Shown in pieces: positions 59,657 through 64,000 of a DNA stretch of 64,000 nucleotides. Location: assembly GCA_964408185.1 (NCBI GenBank), contig CAYOYK010000003.1, positions 16,888 to 80,887 of the forward strand. Reading direction: 5' to 3'. This stretch comes from CAYOYK01 sp964408185. Lineage in GTDB: Bacteria > Bacillota > Clostridia > Christensenellales > Aristaeellaceae. Below the pieces are notes generated by a model. It did not search any database and had not been told where the DNA came from. It saw only the letters and a program-made list of their open reading frames with translations. Position 1 is the stretch's first letter, and each line of letters starts with the position of its first letter. A program made the translations under genes and the position numbers.

Positions 59657-60576
59657 TCCGTCAGCCCCGCGTCAAACAGGCTGGTCTGCGTGGGCACGCG
59701 CGCGGCGGCCGCCGCGTTGAGCGACGCGAAGGTATACAGCAGCCCCAGCCGCTCGCAGGTCGCCTTGAACACGGGCCACAGCCGCGCGGCGTCGGGCGTG
59801 GGGCAGATGTAATCGAGGCCGAACGCATCGATGTACCGACGCTTGATCCCGGCAAAGTACGCATCGGAATCCAGCGCCTGATAGAAATACTCGCGGTCGC
59901 CCTCGCGCAGCGTCACCGCGAAATGGCAAATGCAGAAGCGCCCGCCGCGATCGGCAATTTGCTCAAGCAGCGTCACCATGTCCCGCTCGTCATCGCAGAG
60001 GAAGGGCAGCATGGGGTTGAGCCATACGCCTGTAAAAATACCCGCCTTGGCCAGCAGCTCCATGGCGCGCAGACGCTGGCTGGAAAGCGGCGCGCCGGGC
60101 TCGATGCGGCGGCTCAGCTCGTCGTGGCAGGTGGTGACCGAAAAGCTGACGCGCGCGGGCGCCGCGCGCCCGATCTCTTGCAGCACGTCGATATCGCGCA
60201 CGACCAGCGTGCCCTTGGTGGGAATGCCTACGCCAAAGCCGTAGCGGCGCATAAGCTCCAGCGCGCCGCGCGTGGCGCGCACGCTTGCCTCGGCGCGGTT
60301 GTAGCTGTCGCTGGCCGCCCCAAGGCCGATGACGCCGGGGCGCTTCTTGCTGCGCAGCTCGCCCTCAAGCTGGCGCAGGCAGTCCCGCTTGACGCGGATT
60401 GTATCAAATCGGTCGATCTGGTAGCAGACCGACCGCGTATCGCAATAGATGCAGCCGTGGTTGCAGCCCCGGTACAGGTTGAGGTTATAATCGCACGCGA
60501 AAAAATCCTCCGGCATGCTTGGAACGGGGGTGAGCAACCGCTTGGCGGGAAACGTCTCGATGGATGGGATCCCCAT
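59653..60576 (-). CDS. Radical SAM protein of the SplB/SPL type
   Basis: 307 residues. The iron-sulfur motif is CNHGCIYCD (Cys38, Cys42, Cys45; C-x3-C-x2-C). It resembles spore photoproduct lyase-type and YfkB-like radical SAM proteins (RGCNHGCIYCDTRSVCYQ). It lacks a long C-terminal domain with the Cys of true spore photoproduct lyase, as far as can be seen. Function unknown, possibly DNA repair or RNA/peptide modification. It lies between mnmG (10 bp) and the serine hydrolase (4 bp overlap). Confidence 0.85.
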   Translation of the reverse strand: MGIPSIETFPAKRLLTPVPSMPEDFFACDYNLNLYRGCNHGCIYCDTRSVCYQIDRFDTIRVKRDCLRQLEGELRSKKRPGVIGLGAASDSYNRAEASVRATRGALELMRRYGFGVGIPTKGTLVVRDIDVLQEIGRAAPARVSFSVTTCHDELSRRIEPGAPLSSQRLRAMELLAKAGIFTGVWLNPMLPFLCDDERDMVTLLEQIADRGGRFCICHFAVTLREGDREYFYQALDSDAYFAGIKRRYIDAFGLDYICPTPDAARLWPVFKATCERLGLLYTFASLNAAAAARVPTQTSLFDAGLTE

Positions 60577-60586
60577 ACGGCCTCCT

Positions 60587-62473
60587 TTACGCGGTGGGCT
60601 TGCTTTGGCGCGCCGCCTCGTATCGCTTGAGCCAGACCATCAGCACGGCGACGTCGGCGGGGTTTACGCCGCGCACGCGCGCGGCCTGCGCGAGGCTGGC
60701 CGGGCGCGCCTGCTGGAGCTTCTGTCTCGCCTCGATGCGCAGGCTCGGAATCGCGCCGTAATCGATATCGGCGGGCAGCAGACGGCCCTCCATCGCGCGG
60801 GCGCGATCCACCTGCTCCTGCTCCTTTTGCAGGTAGCCCTCGTACTTGAGGTTCAGCTCGGCCTGCTCGCGGGCGGGGGCGGAATAGGCGGTCGCCTCCG
60901 GCACGAGCGCGTCCACATCCCGCAAGCTGATCTCCGGGCGGCGGAGAAGCTCGGCGGCGGTCAGCGCGGCCTGCGCTTCGGGCTGGCCGTGCGCGGCGAG
61001 CCATTCCGCGCGCGCGGGCGTGGGGGAGAGCGTCGCGTGCCGCAGCAGAGCGGCGAGTGCGTCGCCGTCCTGCCGCTTGCGCTCGGTCAGGCGCAGACGC
61101 TCGTCGGTGGCAAGGCCGCGCGCGTGGCTGAGCGCGGTCAGGCGCAGATCGGCGTTATCCTGCCGCAGGAGCAGGCGATGCTCGGCGCGGCTGGTCATCA
61201 TGCGGTAGGGCTCGTCGGTGCCCTTCACGGTCAGGTCGTCGGCCATCACGCCCAAGTACCCCATCTCGCGCGTGATGCGAAGCGGCTCCTTGCCTTGCAG
61301 CAGGCAGGCGGCGTTGACGCCCGCCAAGATGCCTTGCGCGGCGGCCTCCTCGTAGCCGCTGGTACCGTTGATCTGCCCGGCAAAGAACAGGCCGCCGATC
61401 TCCTTGGCCTGCAGGGTATCGTAGAGCTGCGTGGAATCGATGCAGTCGTACTCGATGGCGTAGGCAAGCCGCGTCAGTACGGCCCGGTGGAGGCCCCTTA
61501 CGCTGCGGTACATGGGCCATTGCACGCGCTCCGGCAGCGAGGTGCTCATGCCCTGCACGTACCACTCCGGCGAGGTCAGCCCCTCCGGCTCCAAAAAGAG
61601 CTGATGGCGGTCCTTATCGGCGAAGCGCTGCACCTTGTCCTCGATGGAGGGGCAGTAGCGCGCGCCGGTTCCGTGCATGCGGCCCTGCGCGCGGGGGGAG
61701 AGCCCCAAGTTCTCGCGGATGATGCGGTGGGTTTCCTCGTTGGTGTAGGTCAAATAGCAAACCGACTGGTTGCGCAGGGGCGCTGCGTCGGTCAAAAAGG
61801 AAAACGGGATGATGGGGTCGTCGCCGACCTGCGGCTCCATCTGGTCAAAATCGATGGAGCGGCAGTCGATGCGCGCGGGCGTGCCGGTTTTGAAGCGCCG
61901 GAGCGGGAAGCCCAGCGCCTCCAGCGCCCGCGAAAGGCCCTCCGCGCGGGCAAGGCCCTGCGGGCCGCACGGCTTCTCCCATTCGCCAATGAGGATTCGG
62001 CTTTGCAGGTACACGCCGCAGCACAGCACGATGGCCCGGCAGGGGATCAACTCCCCGGTGGCCGTTTGCGCGCCGGTCACGCGGCCGTTCTGCGTGTAAA
62101 TCTCAATGATCTCGCCCTGACGCAGTGTCAGGCGATCCGTGGACATCAGCGTGGAGAGCATCGCCTCATGATAGCGGCGCTTGTCGGCCTGCGCGCGCAG
62201 GCTGTACACGGCGGGGCCTTTGCCCACGTTGAGCATGCGGCTTTGCAAAAATGTCTTGTCGATGCAGCGGCCCATCTCGCCGCCCAGCGCGTCCACCTCG
62301 CGCACAAGGTGTCCCTTGCCGGTGCCGCCGATGGCCGGGTTGCAGGGCATCAGCGCCACGCTGTCCATGCTGAGGGTCAGCAGCAGCGTTTCCACGCCCA
62401 TGCGCGCGGCGGCCAGCGCGGCCTCGCAGCCCGCGTGTCCGGCCCCGACCACGATCAGCTCGTATCCCTCCAT
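60587..62473 (-). CDS. mnmG: tRNA uridine-5-carboxymethylaminomethyl modification enzyme MnmG (GidA)
   Basis: FAD protein that with MnmE modifies the wobble uridine of tRNAs. It has 628 residues, as expected. The N-terminal FAD loop is VGAGHAGCEAALAAARMG, and PCNPAIGGTGKGHLVREVDA is the MnmG signature. The C-terminal MnmE/tRNA-binding helical domain ends EARQKLQQARPASLAQAARV. Start is the ATG at 62473 because GGAGG is well spaced to it; the ATG two codons earlier is closer to the RBS. It diverges from gyrB. Confidence 0.96.
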   Translation of the reverse strand: MEGYELIVVGAGHAGCEAALAAARMGVETLLLTLSMDSVALMPCNPAIGGTGKGHLVREVDALGGEMGRCIDKTFLQSRMLNVGKGPAVYSLRAQADKRRYHEAMLSTLMSTDRLTLRQGEIIEIYTQNGRVTGAQTATGELIPCRAIVLCCGVYLQSRILIGEWEKPCGPQGLARAEGLSRALEALGFPLRRFKTGTPARIDCRSIDFDQMEPQVGDDPIIPFSFLTDAAPLRNQSVCYLTYTNEETHRIIRENLGLSPRAQGRMHGTGARYCPSIEDKVQRFADKDRHQLFLEPEGLTSPEWYVQGMSTSLPERVQWPMYRSVRGLHRAVLTRLAYAIEYDCIDSTQLYDTLQAKEIGGLFFAGQINGTSGYEEAAAQGILAGVNAACLLQGKEPLRITREMGYLGVMADDLTVKGTDEPYRMMTSRAEHRLLLRQDNADLRLTALSHARGLATDERLRLTERKRQDGDALAALLRHATLSPTPARAEWLAAHGQPEAQAALTAAELLRRPEISLRDVDALVPEATAYSAPAREQAELNLKYEGYLQKEQEQVDRARAMEGRLLPADIDYGAIPSLRIEARQKLQQARPASLAQAARVRGVNPADVAVLMVWLKRYEAARQSKPTA

Positions 62474-62496
62474 CGGCATCCCTCCGCAACCCGCAT

Positions 62497-62525
62497 ATTC
62501 TAGCACAAAGACGAACAAAAGCAAA
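62497..62525 (-). promoter_or_regulatory. Promoter of mnmG
   Basis: TAGAAT (62497-62502) with TTTGCT (62520-62525) at 17 bp on the minus strand; the -35 is weak. Confidence 0.45.
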
Positions 62526-62614
62526 GCGTCCGCGCGGAATGATCGGATAACGCAAAGAATCTGGGCGGTTATCGGCCAATCCAAACAAATACCATATAAT
62601 AAGGAAGGAAGGGC

Positions 62615-62643
62615 TTTTCAAAACGGAAGAAAAATGGTATAAT
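62615..62643 (+). promoter_or_regulatory. Promoter of gyrB
   Basis: TATAAT (62638-62643) with TTTTCA (62615-62620) at 17 bp on the plus strand. A second TATAAT lies at 62595-62600 without a good -35. Confidence 0.5.
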
Positions 62644-62739
62644 TCCAATGATAAAGTTTGGTTTGGGCTGCATACGCAAGCCCTTGCCACATAATGATTT
62701 GCGCGGGCTCTCCGCGCGGGAAAGGGAGTGCCGATCCCA

Positions 62740-64000
62740 TTGCCTGAACCCAACGAAAACATTTCCACAGAAAATTCGAACATCCAACCCGATGCGGACG
62801 TTTTCGCAGCGACAGCCGCCGATTACGAGGTCGTCCGCCAATCCGAGGAGGAGCTGCGCCAAGCCACGGCTGTGGCGGAAAACGCCTACGACGAGAACCA
62901 GATCCAGGTGCTGGAGGGGCTGGAGGCCGTGCGCAAGCGCCCCGGCATGTACATCGGCTCCACGGATTACCGCGGCCTGCACCACTGCGTGTACGAGATC
63001 GTGGACAACGCGGTGGATGAGGCCCTTGCCGGCTATTGCACCGATATTGACATCTTCCTCCACGCCGACGGCTCCTGCGAGGTGCGGGATAACGGCCGCG
63101 GCTTCCCCGTGGGCATTCACCCTAAAATCGGCCGTCCGGCCGTGGAGGTCTGCCTGACCATTCTGCACGCGGGCGGCAAGTTTGGCGGCGAGGGCTACAA
63201 GGTCTCCGGCGGCTTGCACGGCGTGGGCGCGAGCGTCGTCAACGCGCTGAGCAAGCGCCTCAAGGTGACTGTGCGGCAGGATGGCAAAATCTATGAGCAG
63301 GAGTACGAGCGCGGCAAGGTGCTCTACGATCTGCGCGTGGTTGGCGAGACCGATACCACCGGCACCACCATTCAGTTTTGGCCCGACGTGCGCGGTCCGG
63401 AGAACCCGGACGGCGTGTTTGAGACGGGCGATTTTCAGTACAACATCCTCAAGGCCCGCATTCGGGAGATGGCCTTCCTCAACAAGGGCATCAAAATCAG
63501 CCTCACGGACGAGCGTACCGATCCGCCCACGGAGCGCGTGTACCACTACGAGGGCGGCATCCGCGAATTTGTGAAATACCTGAACAAAAACAAAGAGGTG
63601 CTGTTTGACGAGCCCATTTACATGGAGGGCCTCGTGAAGGACGTGACGGTCGAGGTCGCCTTGCAGTACGCCGATACGTACTCCGAGAACATCTACACCT
63701 TCGCCAACAACATCCATACGCCGGAGGGCGGCACGCACCTGACCGGCTTTTCCAGCGCGCTGACCCGCTCCATCAACGACTATGCGCGCAAGTTTGGCTC
63801 CCTCAAGGCGGCGGACAGCAACCTCAAGAGCGAGGACGTGCGCGAGAGCGTCGCGGCCATCGTGTCCGTTAAGCTGATCGAACCGCAGTTTGAGGGCCAG
63901 ACCAAGAGCAAGCTTGGCAACAGCGAGGTACGCGGCATTGTGGATAACCTTGTGTACAGCGAGCTGAGCGCCTACTTGGAGGAGAACCCACAGGTCGCCC
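62740..64000 (+). CDS. gyrB: DNA gyrase subunit B (partial)
   Basis: ATPase subunit of gyrase; 420 residues are visible, and the C-terminus runs off the window. ATP-site motifs are [25 protein letters not shown] and [15 protein letters not shown]. Later [12 protein letters not shown] gives the transducer start. The usual start of the family begins near [17 protein letters not shown]. Here a TTG (62740) with AAAGGGAG about 11 bases before it gives an acidic N-terminal extension of about 50 residues; a GTG at 62728 is also possible. Both starts are unproven. Confidence 0.95.
   Translation, partial: MPEPNENISTENSNIQPDADVFAATAADYEVVRQSEEELRQATAVAENAYDENQIQVLEGLEAVRKRPGMYIGSTDYRGLHHCVYEIVDNAVDEALAGYCTDIDIFLHADGSCEVRDNGRGFPVGIHPKIGRPAVEVCLTILHAGGKFGGEGYKVSGGLHGVGASVVNALSKRLKVTVRQDGKIYEQEYERGKVLYDLRVVGETDTTGTTIQFWPDVRGPENPDGVFETGDFQYNILKARIREMAFLNKGIKISLTDERTDPPTERVYHYEGGIREFVKYLNKNKEVLFDEPIYMEGLVKDVTVEVALQYADTYSENIYTFANNIHTPEGGTHLTGFSSALTRSINDYARKFGSLKAADSNLKSEDVRESVAAIVSVKLIEPQFEGQTKSKLGNSEVRGIVDNLVYSELSAYLEENPQVA

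Noticed and set aside
62494..62739. Replication origin between mnmG and gyrB
   Set aside because: No cluster of TTATNCACA boxes and no dnaA gene here; the only such cluster is at 54887-55014.
1..64000. tRNA genes, CRISPR arrays, insertion sequences or prophage
   Set aside because: No tRNA-like cloverleaf, no regular spacer repeats, no transposase or integrase and no terminal inverted repeats were seen.

Overview
The window comes from a GC-rich Gram-positive (Firmicutes, class Clostridia-like) chromosome. Reasons: strong GGAGG-type ribosome binding sites, TTGACA/TATAAT promoters, a class A type RNase P RNA, FakA/DegV proteins, WXG100/EssC secretion genes, FHA/PP2C/Ser-Thr kinases and Pro-Thr-rich linkers in secreted proteins. 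The exact genus cannot be read from the sequence; a gut-type Christensenellales/Oscillospirales relative is a guess. No insertion sequence, phage, CRISPR array or tRNA was seen, and the coding density is that of a normal chromosome.

Layout. 1-8.3 kb: a truncated peptide-type ABC binding protein, a small secreted protein, then prfC-typA and a secreted protein on the + strand. 8.4-12.8 kb: rnpB with a clean promoter and terminator, a GGDEF protein with rpiB, a MerR/TipA-like regulator with a classical stretched-spacer operator, and pyrG. 12.8-21.7 kb: envelope genes (FtsH-like protease, class A PBP with a tandem-repeat cytoplasmic tail, murC, L,D-transpeptidase, HAD phosphatase). 21.8-33.4 kb: two alpha/beta hydrolases, a zinc-ribbon membrane protein and a lipid/acyl island (FakA, DegV/FakB-like, an LRAT-like domain fused to a decayed phosphopantetheinyl-transferase-like domain, ACP, two AMP-forming acyl ligases, a tandem PlsC protein). 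The island's ligase-to-LRAT part is driven from one good promoter with overlapping genes. 33.5-51.5 kb: one long minus-strand type VII secretion locus (lipase-like putative substrate, two receptor kinases, VWA-FHA protein, Pro/Thr-rich membrane protein, PP2C phosphatase, EssC, LytTR regulator, EsaB, three WXG100-type small proteins). 51.7-58.4 kb: GtrA and a methionine operon metY-metA-metF-metH. 58.4-62.5 kb: mnmG, a SPL-type radical SAM protein and a serine hydrolase. 62.7 kb to the end: the start of gyrB on the + strand.

How they work together. The methionine operon starts with a promoter, a 20-codon leader peptide carrying an ATG-ATG-ATG run, and an intrinsic terminator just before metY. 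This reads as translation-controlled attenuation by methionine and is the most striking regulatory object here. Its metH-metF gap also holds a same-orientation array of DnaA-box-like 9-mers, several 11-12 bp apart. The type VII locus pairs the EssC motor with a full phospho-signalling set (kinases, FHA readers, phosphatase), and no EsaA, EssA or EssB could be recognised. The adjoining acyl island could activate and esterify fatty acids, possibly host- or environment-derived; the link to the lipase-like type VII protein is only an inference.
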